A stretch of 64,000 nucleotides of DNA from Polytrichum commune (GCA_950295325.1 OX485804.1:11098001-11162000); one strand, 5' to 3'. Numbered from the stretch's first letter, positions 10,728 to 22,507 are shown. Numbers and translations: made by a program. Notes: generated from the sequence alone by a model not told the origin.

Positions 10728-11225
10728 GGGCCACATCACACACGAGACCGGGAACCCGTGACCAATACACTTCAAGCACTCCCATTGGTGGATAAGGCGG
10801 AGCTGGTCCAAGTTCGCTCTACACTATGCTTGAGGGACCAACAGAGTATGTGAATGCAAGATGGATGTAAAGTCTACATGGGTTCCTACATGGCATTGAA
10901 TGGATCGTGTTTAATGGTTACTTGGCCTATTTTCAAAAACCGCCTCTTGGAGGGAGGCCTAACACAAAACCAGGACACCATGGCACTCCAAACGCTCATG
11001 ACCGTTGGTTTATTCTATTTTATCATGTGTGAGGAGCCACATGAGTAGAAATTCAGTGGATTAGCATTTGGTTGAGGGCTTGGTCACATACGGCTTTGCA
11101 CTACACTTGAGGGTCCGTGACCACACTACATGGTTTTGGAGGTGTCTTGGGACGGCCTTTGGACGCTTTCTTTCGGGCTCTCACAATCTCACGGTCACGG
11201 CTCTTGGCTCGTGTGTGAAGTGACC
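10728..11225. mobile_element. MITE family A, single-unit copy joined to family B
   Basis: Left end GGGCCACATCACACACGAGA follows TAA (10725-10727). It is inverted relative to the array copy and holds one unit of the 169-bp sequence (10740-10880). The right end CGTGTGTGAAGTGACC runs straight into a family-B element without a recognisable TAA, so the junction may be a deletion or recombination. Confidence 0.75.
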
Positions 11226-11750
11226 ATGAGGAGTGGCCAAACTTTGTTGAGTGTCCAAATAAATGGGTTGGAAATAGCCAATACAATATAATAATTGGAG
11301 CCTTCGGCCGGGCATAGTGTGAAGCCTCCAAAGGCCAAGGCCAAAGTCCAAACCTTTGGCCATGAACTCCCATGACCTCACAACATCAACAACCATAGTC
11401 TGAAGCCTCCAAAGTCCAAACCTAAAGTCCAAACCCAAAGGAGTGTCCCACTTTATTCCTTGCCCAAAACAACCCCTTCAATCTAACGGCCAAGATCTTG
11501 TCAATGTTTCATTTTCTCATGAAAAAAAACCGACGGCGTCTCAACCATAGTTTGGGTTTCCATTCCTATCCGACCCAAACTTCCTTTGAGAGTCCGTCAC
11601 CTTCTTCAAAAAGTAATCATTTTAAGTTGCGACGGCCTTTGGACTTTGGCCTTATTGTGAAAGGCCGAACTCTTGGTTTCTTGCAATATAATTGATGGAA
11701 ATAGACGGCCTCTCGACCATCAGTCATAGTGTGAAGCACCTTTAACTGTG
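11226..11750. mobile_element. MITE family B copy, degraded ends
   Basis: An inverted match to the element at 42963-43542: shared ATAGTGTGAAGCCTCCAAAG, CAATCTAACGGCCAAGATCT and CGGCCTCTCGACCAT, with CATAGTGTGAAGCACC at the right end. Repeated internal 'tcacactatg' motifs in inverted pairs are typical of this family. The left end is missing. Confidence 0.65.
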
Positions 11751-13265
11751 TTAAAAATTTTGAGCCTAGAAATAGTATCAAAAGCCCTGAATTAGTAGAG
11801 ATACTCATTTGAAGTGAATTTATAACCACAAATGTATGGGGTAACGTTTATACTATATCCTGGTTTTTACGTAGGTAATAATAGTGGTCGGGGCTAGACA
11901 TCCACCCTCTTTGAGTTGGGCCCCTCCCACTTTTACCCGAGGTGAAAACTCGTGTAGATATATCAGAGTAATGTGTAGATTGATTGTTTTGGAAAAGTTG
12001 AGCTCAAAATTAGTATCGAAAGCATCAAATTACTCCAACCATACTCATTTGAAATGAATAAGCCACAAAACAATGTGGGATTGTGTCTTTACTAGACCCT
12101 CTTGTAACCTTGTGATAATGGTGATAGGGGCTAGGCACCACGGGCTTGGCTTGGTGGTTAGGGCTCATGCCTCCCAATGAGGAGGTTGTGGGTTTCTATT
12201 CCCCATGCCAGCATGGTGTTCACCACCTTAGTCCACCCAACTATGATGGGGGGTCCTTGGGCCTTGTTGTATGGGTACCTCAAAGCCCTTTGGGGGGATT
12301 CCATGTCCGGTATCTTCAAGGTTCTAGTGGCTAGCTAGGAACTAGTATAATGTGTCACTATAGTGCCCACCCCGAGAGGGGTTAGTAGTCCTGCACCACT
12401 GGTGTGATGCCCTGAGAGTTTAATGCCAAGGGTGGGTCGAACGGGCATTCCAATCATGTTGATCACGTGGTCAGCGTTTCTTCTTTTGATAGGGGCTACA
12501 CGTCCACCTTTTTGAGTTGCGCCCCTACCATTGTTTACACGAAGTGAAAATGCAAGTAGGTGTATTAAGATAGTATATAGACCGATTGTTTTGGAAGAGC
12601 CGAAATTAGTATCAATAGCCCCGGATTAATAACTTATAAGAAACTTACTTGACATGAATAAAACACACCTCACGATCATTGATGCCTACCGCGGCTCGAA
12701 CCATAGATGATGGACAACTATCCCTAGCTCGTGAGATACTAGACTATGTCACTTTTGCTCCTTTAATGCAGTCGAAAATGAGGCACACTTTGTGTTGGAA
12801 TATCCCCTATATAGCAACATTGGAGATAAGTTTCCATTGCTATTTGAAAAACTAGTCTAAGGAAGCCTCAAGTCTTTCTTTCTTTCTTTCAATTGAACCA
12901 TCAAGTTGACATTAGCCTCTATCTCATGGAGGCTATTGCACTCCGCCACTCTCAAGAATTAGTTGGTTTGAAACCATCCCGATGTACTTTCAGTCCCATT
13001 AGCCTTTTCATTTCACTCATTTCATTTATTTTACCTTGGTAGTAAAAGTGGTAAGGGGTAGACGTCCACCTATTTGAGTTGGGCCCCTACCACTATTACC
13101 TAAGGTAAAAATGCAAGTAGGTCTATCGTAGTAGCATACATATCAAACTGTTTGGGAAAGTTAACAAGCCCCAAATTAAAAGTCAGGAGAAGCTTACTTG
13201 AAATGAATCAATCTTATACCTACGGGGATCATGTTACACTAGACCCCCTTTTACCTTGGTAATAT
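11751..13265. repeat. ~237-bp hairpin repeat array (family G), interrupted
   Basis: Three to four copies of a unit containing AATAGTGGTAGGGGC...GCCCCTACCACTATTACC, a stem of about 15-18 bp. Hairpins occur near 11885, 12122/12487 (split by a SINE), 13045 and partly 11740. Removing the SINE gives a spacing of about 237 bp. About 320-350 bp of unrelated DNA (12680-13030) separates the last two copies. No coding potential is seen. Confidence 0.75.
12134..12486 (+). mobile_element. tRNA-derived SINE, full length (353 bp)
   Basis: Flanked by a perfect 12-bp target duplication TGATAGGGGCTA (12122-12133 and 12487-12498). The head has pol III-like boxes: TGGCTTGGTGG (A box) and, about 45 bp on, GGTTTCTATTCC (B box; GGTTCTATTCC in the 47422-47792 copy). 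The body is CACCACCTTAGTCCACCCAA through TGGCTAGCTAGGAAC. The 3' end is GTTTCTTCTTT. It is inserted into the hairpin repeat array. Non-autonomous; it needs a LINE reverse transcriptase. Confidence 0.9.
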
Positions 13266-13267
13266 TA

Positions 13268-13559
13268 CACTAAATAGGATAATTAGTGTTTGGTACACTA
13301 AATATCAATAATCCTATGAAAGTAAGTAATTGTAAACTCAAACACTAAATACCAACTATGGTAATATGTGAAAGATACATGTTTGAATTTAGTGTTAATA
13401 AGGATATGAATAAAAAGTAGCAATGATAAAAGGAGAATTCTAGCATATCTTCTAGCATATCTTTCAACACTAATTGTCAAAAAAATGAAAATTAGTGTTC
13501 AGTAGGGTAAGGTGATAACAACCCTAAATACAATCAAACACTAAATATCCTATTTAGTG
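13268..13559. mobile_element. MITE family H, copy 1 (292 bp, TA-flanked)
   Basis: Inverted ends CACTAAATAGGATA...ATCCTATTTAGTG with TA on both sides (13266-13267 and 13560-13561). Closely related to 53188-53505. No coding capacity. TA duplication suggests a Tc1/mariner-type source. Confidence 0.85.
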
Positions 13560-13668
13560 TAGTGGTACGGGCCTAGCTTGAGACAAAGGCATCTAGCCGT
13601 GGCACAACCAACATCCGGCATTCAACCCCTCGTACTTATTCAGTCAGCCTGAACCCTCAACCCTATTA

Positions 13669-14118
13669 CACTCTAAACTCCGTATTATCACACATGTGGC
13701 AACCAAGTGTACGTGATATTTTAGAGCTTGCGTAGTGTTAACATGGATGCGTGATACTAGTGAATTAGTGTAGCATGTGACACTATGGAATAACACAAAG
13801 TGCAACATATAAAATGTTTGTTGTGGTGTGGTCCACTCCACTTGGCCTTCCAGGGCGATGTGGCATATGCAAGCACCAACATTCAACAAGTGGTAGAAGA
13901 AGAAGAAGAAGATGAAACTCCACATATTGACACATGGCACAATGCAAGGGTGTGAGTTGATTTCTTTGGTGGTTTGCAATAATAACAAAATATGTGATAT
14001 AAGGGAAAGAAAGGTGACAATAAGGAGTGAGATATGAACTACGAACATCTGTTCCCTAGGGTTTCAGGATATTAGAGTGAGTGACATTATGGGGGTTGAT
14101 ATTACCGAGTTTAGGGTG
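13669..14118. mobile_element. MITE family I, copy 2 (450 bp)
   Basis: Inverted ends CACTCTAAACTCCGTATTATC / GATATTACCGAGTTTAGGGTG, TA at 13667-13668 and 14119-14120. It has an internal GAAGAAGAAGAAG tract like copy 1. It is the best-preserved member of its family. Confidence 0.85.
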
Positions 14119-15544
14119 TACTTCTGTGAGTCCCTGGAGCCTACTTTGGAGTCTCTTTTCATCTGCTGGGCCTAACCCCTCCCAACCACTGGTGCTTATG
14201 CCACCACTCTCAACATGTTTGCTAATTTGAAGAGAAGAGGTGAGGCATAACCGATCAGTAAAGAGATCATTCACTAGATCCGGAGAAGTACAAGGCGGTT
14301 TAAAATCTTCATGTTTAGGAAGATAGAAATTAAAAGGATTGCAGATTTTTCGGTAACTCTATTCCTCAACCTAAAATTATTGTGAATTTTTGAAGCCAAA
14401 AGTTGGCCCAACCATATTGCCAATATTTAGAGTATGTCGTAACCGCTCATTCCTCCTCACTTTAGCATTCAGAATCATGACATGTGTCATGACATTATTG
14501 GTTCCAGCATGATTGAAATTCAATCCCAACCCAATTGAAATTATGGTACCCTATAGATTGTTGATGGCATCCTGATCGGAAATAAACACCTCTACTTTAC
14601 ACAAGGTAGATGGGTTTTGTGATGGGGGAACGCCCTCGGAAAAGGGCGTTCTGTGAATACTGGCCCGGAGCCCGATGACATGACCATTGTTCATAGATTG
14701 CCCTATTCCGAGGGCATGATTGAGTGTAAAGTCCTAGATTGGATTTCAATTGTTGGATGCATGTCATGATCTACGGTTCGTATGATGTTATGTTTGAAGT
14801 TCCAACTTGATCCATGGCTACACCAATGACCACCAACTTCACCCTTATTACTGTCACCACTTGATACTTGGCATTCAAGTGCACTCATCATTGTTACATA
14901 ATGATCCATAAGTTGACTGAAATGTACACAAATGACACTTGACATTAGTATGCTTGAGAGTATCTTCCTCATGGATACTAAAATGTATTTACATGACACT
15001 CGTCGTTAACATGCTCAAGAGTAACTTCCCCTTGCATACTAAACACACAAGACTATCGTCTAAAGTATCCCAATGTGCTACACTTAATGTCATAATGTAG
15101 ATATGTTGTGATTTTAAAAAGTTACTTATGTTGACAAATGAAATCATATTGACAATTAGTGGACGAGGACACTTTGAGACCTCTAGGCATCTAGTTTAGG
15201 CCCTTCGCAAATAGTGTACGTCACACTAAACACCGTAAACGGTGTAGTGCTATTGCTAGGTAAAGTTGTTTGATCAACACATGAAACCTCCATAGCATGT
15301 ACTCTAAGTTACAGTAAGAGAGAATTGATTTTAAATTTACTCTGAGCCGTACTTATTACGGAGTTATTTTAAAGATAGGACAGCGAACTTCTAGGCTTGA
15401 CTGACTGCCAAAAGTATACGGTTTTTAGGAGCTATGATATTCACGCCAGGAGATTGTCCCCCCAGTTTATCATGGACATTGAGCATTGTTGATCGAGATG
15501 CAACGGGTGGTCGAGATTGATTACAAAGTACACCTAGCGAGGTA
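14119..15544. other. Intergenic DNA with a small perfect hairpin and L-like MITE debris
   Basis: 14628-14651 is a 9-10 bp stem, GAACGCCCT...AGGGCGTTC. 15060-15250 carries CACTAAACACCGTAAACGGTGTAG, resembling the ends of MITE family L. No gene is seen. Confidence 0.45.
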
Positions 15545-15894
15545 CGCTCTAAACTCCGTAATGTCACACTTGTGGCGACCAAAGTGCACGTGATATTAAG
15601 GAGTTACGTAGTGTTAATATGGATGTGTGATAAAAGAGATTTAGTGTAGCATGTGACATTATGGAATAATAGAAAAGTTGAATTTGCAATAATGACAATA
15701 ATTACAATGGCGATGATGTGATGAGTGTGAGCATGTGGTTTAGATTCCTCGGTGGTTTAGTATGCTGTTGAAACTTGTGATATATGGGTGGGCAACGTGA
15801 TAACAAGGAGTAAGATTTGAACTGAGAACATCCGTTCCCTAGGGTTTCGGAATGTAAGAGAAGCAATGACATTAACGAGGTTGATATTACGGTG
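15545..15894. mobile_element. MITE family I, copy 3 (degraded right end)
   Basis: Starts CGCTCTAAACTCCGTAATGTCAC after TA (15543-15544) and follows the family order (GTGCACGTGATATTAAGGAG, TAGCATGTGACATTATGG, CCGTTCCCTAGGGTTTCGG, GTTGATATTACGG). The final AGTTTAGGGTG is replaced by a GT-rich stretch. Confidence 0.7.
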
Positions 15895-16609
15895 TGTGTC
15901 TCTTAAGACAAATGTAAATGGGCCTTAAATGGACACTTTTAGCTTGGCTACCACTTCTTCTTGGACATTAAACCATGGAAAGTACAAGATGATTAACAAA
16001 ACCAAATTGAGATTGTAGCCATTTTCCTTATGAATTTTGGGGTTCGTAGGCATATCTTAAATCATTATCAAAGTGAAGCTTCTCTTTCTTCTTAACCAAT
16101 CCTATAGGTCCACCCTATTATGTTGAGTATTGAATCTACTCTCATAATTGACAAATTTTGAGTACGTGGTCCAATATCTTTTAACCACTGGTGTTTTTCG
16201 GGTGTTTATTATTGAATCCACAACTAACCACACACTTATCACATATATGTGCATGTTGAAGATAAGTAACCCAATGAAGTCCACTCACCTTAAACATGCT
16301 AAGGAAGTTTTATCATCTCTTAAAAGGGTGCCTTGTTTGTCCAAGGCTCCCACCAAAATACATTTTAGTCTTATATGAAACTCATATGATGTATGTGAAC
16401 AATCTCGTCGTTTGATATCCGTGTTTTTATTTGACATGTTAGTTAGTTAAACATAAATGTTCAAAACATGTCCATTATATATACTAAACATGTATGGGAG
16501 AGGGAGAATTATTGCACACAAGCATACCTCTCATTCAACCAACATAAAAACCCTAGAATAATATGTAACTGGAGGATAGTATTTATTGTTTATTTGACAC
16601 CGGATATAG
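15895..16609. other. Intergenic DNA
   Basis: AT-rich, stop-dense, no recognised gene or element. Confidence 0.5.
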
Positions 16610-16620
16610 CTTTTAAGACT

Positions 16621-16892
16621 CACCACCTTAGTCCACCCAACTATGGTGGGGGGTCCTTGTTGTATGGGTACCTCAAAGCCCTTTGGGGGGATACCATGTC
16701 CGGTATCTTCAAGGCACTAGTGGCTAGCTAGGAACTTGTATAGTGTGTCACTATAGTGCCCATCCTCAAAAGGGGAGAGTAGTATTTATCCCAATGTCCC
16801 CTTGTCCAGTGGGCATTGGGTCATTGGCATTACGAACAAACACTTTATTCACGCCGGCCCCTTGCTTGAAAGGGGTTGGAGTTTCTATTTAT
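16621..16892 (+). mobile_element. SINE, 5'-truncated, 272 bp
   Basis: Begins inside the SINE body at CACCACCTTAGTCCACCCAA and ends in GTTTCTATTTAT. An 11-bp duplication CTTTTAAGACT flanks it (16610-16620 and 16893-16903), so the truncation happened at insertion. Its 3' half (GTCCCCTTGTCCAGTGGGCA, CTTGAAAGGGGTTGGAG) is the second tail type, shared with 47422-47792 and 40936-41041. Confidence 0.9.
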
Positions 16893-16903
16893 CTTTTAAG
16901 ACT

Positions 16904-18999
16904 TGTATTGGTGTAGTTCAAGTTACTTGAGACGAATTGGCAGCAACCCTATAAAAAATGAAGTTTTTATGTTGGATGGATGAGGTACACTTGTATACGA
17001 TAAAATCTTCACTATCAAAGATGTTTAGAGCATGACTTGGAATTGCAAATAAGTTATAGTTCACCCTCGATACGTGTTAACCCAATAAGTGTAGAAATTG
17101 CATATGTGCTAAGGAAAATTGTGCTCCTCAAAAAAATCTCAAAAAACACACTAGTCAATGTAGATTGTTAATTATTAAGGGATCTTGTGAGAATGATGTT
17201 CTCCTCTTTAGTGAATTCACCTCGATAAGTTTTCATTTCAATGAAATTGACAAAAACCCTAACCTAAAACCTATACCCTAAACCCCAAACCCTAGTACTT
17301 TATTGGAACAACTAGCATCAGTATATCTAGAGCATGAAACTAGGCCCATTATGAATGTACATAAGTTCATCAACTAAGAACTTGAATTTGATCCAAGCAG
17401 TCCCCACATACATGTTGAGGAGGAAATCATAAGTATGCTTGATGAAAGAGATGATGCAATTGAGAATGAAGCTGACAATGTGGTGGTAGATGTAATAGGA
17501 GTCAAGGATGTTGAAAGTGCATTAGTGACCTTGAAATAAATTTTTAAAACAAAGACCTACTAATGTTACACCTTTTATTTAGAGGATTCAAATACTTTAA
17601 AAGAAAATAGGATCATGGCATGCACAAGAACCTCATCATACTACTATAGATGTGTCCTTCAATTACGCTTAGATGTATGATGACATTCGCATCTTATGTA
17701 ATCTCATCCTTTTATTTATATAAGTGGTATTTTATTTTTATTTTTTAGTTCTAATGTCACATACGTGTTATTCATGTAAGTGTTACAAATTGTCTATGCT
17801 ACCCTCGATAAGTGTTTAAAGTGCTAACACCACATAAGTGTTGCAAGTTTCCTTGCTATGAAGTGTTAACAAATATCAAGGGAGGAACGTACACTATCTT
17901 TGACATTGGTCTAATAACTTAGTTAGTAGATCAAAATGGTTCATCACAATCATAATATACTAAATCAAGTTGACGACGGTCAGAAAGAGGTTGCATATAG
18001 AATTTTTGTACTTTATGGTTGCTTGTCGAAAACTTTCAACGCATAACATGAGTGCTCCCCATAAATGGGGAATCAAATAATTAAAGGTGAATTATGTTGG
18101 CTTGATACATGGTTCCTACATGGAACAAAGCCAAGAACTAAAGGATTTTACGATTAATGAGCGACAAGAAAAAACAAACCATCAAACTGTAGGTATCCTT
18201 AAAAGGATGGGAGCAACCATCCAGTGTTAGGAGGTGCAACTTGTCTTTGTTGTGTTAGTAAGAAACTATGTAGTTCCAACAAATACACCGGGGATACACA
18301 TGCTAGGCCCACCAAACTCACAACTCTCAAGAAGTTCCCAAGCTCAATTTACAAGTTCCTAAACAAAATGGATCAAATTTAGAACCAAACTCCAGTGAGA
18401 CTGAAAATAGGAGGAAGACTTTGGAAATGTGTTTACTTATAAGTCATAACACATGAGAAGACAAATATACAAGAACATAACTGCCTAAAAAACTTGGGAT
18501 TATTATTTTTATCTTTCACCTTCTCTTTGAACTTTTGAAGAATACTTTATAATCATAAAAAATAGTCAAGGTAATCTCCTTATGTTTCTAGACTCTTTAA
18601 TTACAAAACTATTAAGATGTGATTGGATGTTGTACTGGCACTAGTGTAACATTGTAGTAACAATCATTATCAACAATGTACATTGATACATACAATTAGG
18701 TTGCGTTCGCGAATAGGTTCCCTCCGCAAAGATTAACACCTTGTCTATTCATCCCTACAGCAACCACAATAAACAAGAATGAAAATTTATTGGATATGGA
18801 TATTGTGGTAATATGTACTCCAAACAGTGTGGAATGTCAATATATTAGCCGCAAGCAACCTCATTGCACATATGAATGAGGTTTTTCTAGAAGAATGAAT
18901 AGGAATGTTACATTCTAGAAGATTTTGTCCATTTAGAATTTAAGACCCCACATTCCTCAAGTTCTTAGCCTCGGCCCTCCACATATTATGTTCCACTTG
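16904..18999. other. Intergenic DNA with telomere-like patch and ORF debris
   Basis: 17256-17293 holds degenerate CCCTAAA-type motifs (CCCTAACC, CCCTAAACCCC, AAACCCTAG). A reading frame at about 17378-17539 gives an acidic segment (EEEIISMLDERDDAIENEAD) that may be a relic of a transposon or gene protein; I do not recognise it. Nothing else is identifiable. Confidence 0.4.
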
Positions 19000-19230
19000 A
19001 GTGCATAGTAGACCGGTATGGGCCAAAGGTTCGTGGTGTCTACGAAAGCTCTATCATTGGGAAGGCGAAAACACACTCTCAACTATTCTATAGCCTCCAC
19101 AAATAGCATCAAAACCCTTGAATGAGTCTAGTAAGGCCCATTTGGGCATGAATTGGCCCTCAACTTACACGAGACCTTTTTCTTTTTCTTTTGTAGAGCT
19201 CCTTCATCCACGACGATGGATGAGTTTACC
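19000..19230. repeat. Dispersed repeat M, copy 1
   Basis: Shares GTGGTGTCTACG, ATTGGGAAGGCGAAAACACA, GGCCCTCAAC and GATGAGTTTACC, in this order, with 51040-51300 and 51850-52110. Old and diverged; class unknown. Confidence 0.45.
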
Positions 19231-20030
19231 TAGATGAGCCTAGTTGTCACAATACCCAAGTCATTGGTTAGTGTCAACTATTGATGCATGAATTTGATTG
19301 ATTGACACGGCTCGGGTTTCATGGTGTCTACAATGGTACATGCACTTAGGTCGATCCATGTTAATTTACCAACGTTCCACACTATTTTCACGGTTTATCA
19401 TCACAACAATAAAATACACAAAGTATTTTGTTATTGAGGTTGTTATACAGAAGAATAAACAAACTCACATGCACGTGATATGATTTGACTGAGGGCTGAT
19501 GATTTGCATGGGTATAGATACAACCTAGTTGCAAGGTTGACCTAATTGCACATATCACTATAGGGAAACTCATCTATTGTGGATGAAAAAGACCCTAGTA
19601 GAAACAAGCTTCGTATAGAGTGAAGGATAATACATTCCAATTGAACCCGTTAGATGAATTACGGGATTTCTTAATATTGTTTGTGGAGCCGATTAAACTT
19701 GACATAAAACCTAATAAGCTAATATGCAAAAGTACTATTTGCAAGTTTTTCACCTTCTCAATGGATGGGGTTACATGTGTACATGGACACCATAAAGCTC
19801 TAGCCAATTGACAAAGTCAAATTGTCAAACTACCTATAGTTACGACACACATGGACGCCCTTCACGTGGCATTGAGGAGGGGGGGGGGGGGCTTGGGCGG
19901 GTGGGACTTGGGGGAGTTTTAACATACCAAGAGCCCAAGTCCCAACATGCATGCAAACTTGACAATCGCTTTGCTTCCGAGCAATGTCATCTTGTCATTT
20001 CCACGTCACACATTTGATTCTATGTGGGAC
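19231..20030. other. Intergenic DNA
   Basis: No recognised gene. Contains a 13-G run at 19879-19891. Confidence 0.5.
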
Positions 20031-20033
20031 TAA

Positions 20034-20415
20034 GGGCATGTTGACATGGGGTCCCAAGTTCCGAGTCCCACTCATGTTAGCAAGTCCCATCATTAAAGCA
20101 TAGTTTACAAACATTAAAGGCGGATCGTGATTATTTTATGCGGAGTTTTTCTTTGAGACTTGTGTTGAGAGTTGGGTCTAGCTCTCCATTGCCCAAACAC
20201 ATCTCTTGATATGCTTATTGCTCGACCCAACTTTCAACACAAGTCCAGAGACTTACCTCAAAAGTTTTGCCATGTAGACATCCATGTCATACTTGGGACT
20301 TAGGACTTGGGACCTTGTGTGAAGTGGTATGTCCCAACTTCCATGCTTTAAACAATTGAAATTACAAAGATGGACCTCAAGTGACTCGGGAATGGGACCC
20401 CATGTGAATTGACCC
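20034..20415. mobile_element. MITE family D, 382 bp, TAA-flanked
   Basis: Inverted ends GGGCATGTTGACATGGGGTCC / GGACCCCATGTGAATTGACCC with TAA at 20031-20033 and 20416-20418. Right next to it (20419) starts GGGTGGGTTTACATTAGGG, another GGG...ACA end whose partner I cannot find. Related copy at 46270-46628. Confidence 0.85.
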
Positions 20416-20439
20416 TAAGGGTGGGTTTACATTAGGGTC

Positions 20440-21126
20440 TAGGTCCAAAAAACTTGGGGTGCAAAACATGACCCCCCTTCATAGACCTTAAATTATGTTC
20501 CTTTTTGAAAAGGGAGTGGGATGTGAGGGCTTGGGATTGTCGTATATGCACGGGTTTATATAAAGCACGCAGCGGGCCTAACAAAGTTGCTAACTAACTA
20601 GCGGGTACCCAACTAAGTTATGTGTGGGGGTCTAACATGCATGTAGCCGTTGGTGGTGACATATATATATATAGACATACACACACACACCGGTAGGGCA
20701 AGGCATTGCACCATGGATATCGGGTAGTTGTGGATTCACTCTTGTTGAGTGAACTATCCTCAAATTGAGTATTATTAATTTTTATAAGATTGACCCAACA
20801 TGACTTCCAGATTCCCGATTACAAGGTGCATTGGCTTTGCTATTAAGTAATGTGATGAAGTTTGGTTTCCCAATTTGGGTGGAGTATTTTCTTGACTTGG
20901 GACATCCAAGAGTTTGGGAGAAATTGATGCCACACTAGAGTTATTTGCAATGTTCTTTCACAGGGGGACAAAATTGTGGATTTAATCCTTCTTTGATAAA
21001 ACTTTCTATTAAGAGCCGTTAGCTCGTCGTGTATTGGAGCAGTTACTTCAAAAGTGATGATAAAGGCAAACTTATTGGAGTATGTAATGTTCAGTGCTTA
21101 AGTGTTGCGGTGTACAAAAAAATTAA
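20440..21126. other. Intergenic DNA before the LINE
   Basis: Contains a TA/CA microsatellite (20661-20689). The LINE's exact 5' end is not visible; coding-like sequence begins near 21127. Confidence 0.4.
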
Positions 21127-21423
21127 AAAAAAAATTAAAAAAATTGCAATAAATATGTCGAGTTTTCTCCCCACCCAAAGAGCTTTGATGGTATATTCAA
21201 ACCCTCGGTCGAGATCCTTACACAACTAGGGTTCAATGATGTCAACACAACCTTAGCTAACACCGTAGAAGCTATGGAGAACGCTCCATCCAACGGCCTA
21301 GGAAATGAAGATATCAATAAAATAATAGAAGAAACAATCACTAAAGGCACTGCAATAATACGAGATGAAATGCAAACAATGGAGACACGTCTCACAAGCC
21401 AAGCAAAAAACAAATGGGTTTAG
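21127..21423 (+). pseudogene. LINE N-terminal ORF fragment
   Basis: An open frame of 98 codons ending TAG at 21421. It has no ATG at its start. It reads VEFSPHPKSFDGIFKPSVEI and then an acidic, helix-prone stretch (EDINKIIEETITKGTAIIRD). It may be an ORF1-type chaperone or coiled-coil remnant. The frame ends as the TTTAGGG repeat begins, so the original C-terminus is lost or displaced. Confidence 0.45.
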
Positions 21424-21440
21424 GGTTTAGGGTTTAGGGT
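21418..21440 (+). repeat. Short interstitial telomere-type repeat
   Basis: Three consecutive TTTAGGG units (plant-type telomere repeat) inside the LINE, at the end of the first ORF fragment. Confidence 0.85.
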
Positions 21441-21703
21441 CATTGCCATTAGGTCTCATCGAGCGACAAAGAAGACCTAATGGCGATAAACTAATCAAGA
21501 CCGACATCTCAACATCCCCGCTAACAAACAACAACAAATCCAAGCAAAAACAAAAACAAAATAAATTGGTATTTCTAAATACTCCCTCTCTAATAGAGAT
21601 TCTCATTACCAAACCCACTTCTAAAAACAAAAAAGAAAAAATATACCCTTAAACAATATACCATACACTTAACAAACGCTACTACATACAAGAATGGCAC
21701 ATT

Positions 21704-22081
21704 TTGACATACACAAGTATCTTCTTATCCAAAGTAATTAAAACAAAAAGTTACATAAAACTACACATCAATATAACACACATTATATCTTACTACCATC
21801 TCCTTCTACTAAGATGTGGGGACATTGAAACTAATCTCGGCCCAATGCCAAATCTATTACAAGAACACCCTACCCCACACAAAAGGCGGCAAATTACATA
21901 CTTCCTTCGTAGCATGATAAAATTCCAACCCAAATATCAACACTTGGTAAAAACATTCAAATCATTCTTTCAAAATACAAACCACCTATACACACAAACA
22001 ACATTCCCTAAAACCCACATCTACATAACTATATACAACAACACGCTAATCACCCCCCTTCAAGAATCATTTATGCACTAG
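21704..22081 (+). pseudogene. LINE ORF segment with 2A-like motif
   Basis: An open frame of 125 codons, probably the N-terminus of the main LINE polyprotein. Residues 33-47 read LLLLRCGDIETNLGP (codons for C..P at 21815-21844). This resembles 2A/2A-like translational-skipping peptides (consensus D-I/V-E-x-N-P-G-P), with Leu in place of the first Pro of NPGP. The downstream part (KRRQ, FKSFFQNTN) is basic. Non-LTR elements of animals and trypanosomes carry 2A-like sequences at this position. The Pro-to-Leu change would be expected to abolish skipping. Confidence 0.65.
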
Positions 22082-22507
22082 TTATAATAATTAGTCCCTC
22101 CATTGAATAATGTAATATATACTTTCAACAACAACCAACACATGACTGGACCCTACAATTACTGGACAAAATGACAAGACTATCCAATTCACCAGAGCGC
22201 CATATAACAACCCCACTTCCATACACACAACTCCGTAATACATATCATGATAAAATTTTCCCCTCAAATACAATTCACAAAGAACTATACGACCACATAC
22301 ACCTCAACCCATAACCATCAAATATTCAAAACATACAAGAAACATTTCCATACCTACCGAAACAACTCCTTATAAAAGCACTAAGGTGCAACGAGGCTAT
22401 AACCGAATATAAACATCCTACTCCCCTACTCCCCTACTCCCCTAATACTGAATACACAAACACAAGTACAACAACCAACACCCATAACAAGCCAAAAATC
22501 ATACATT

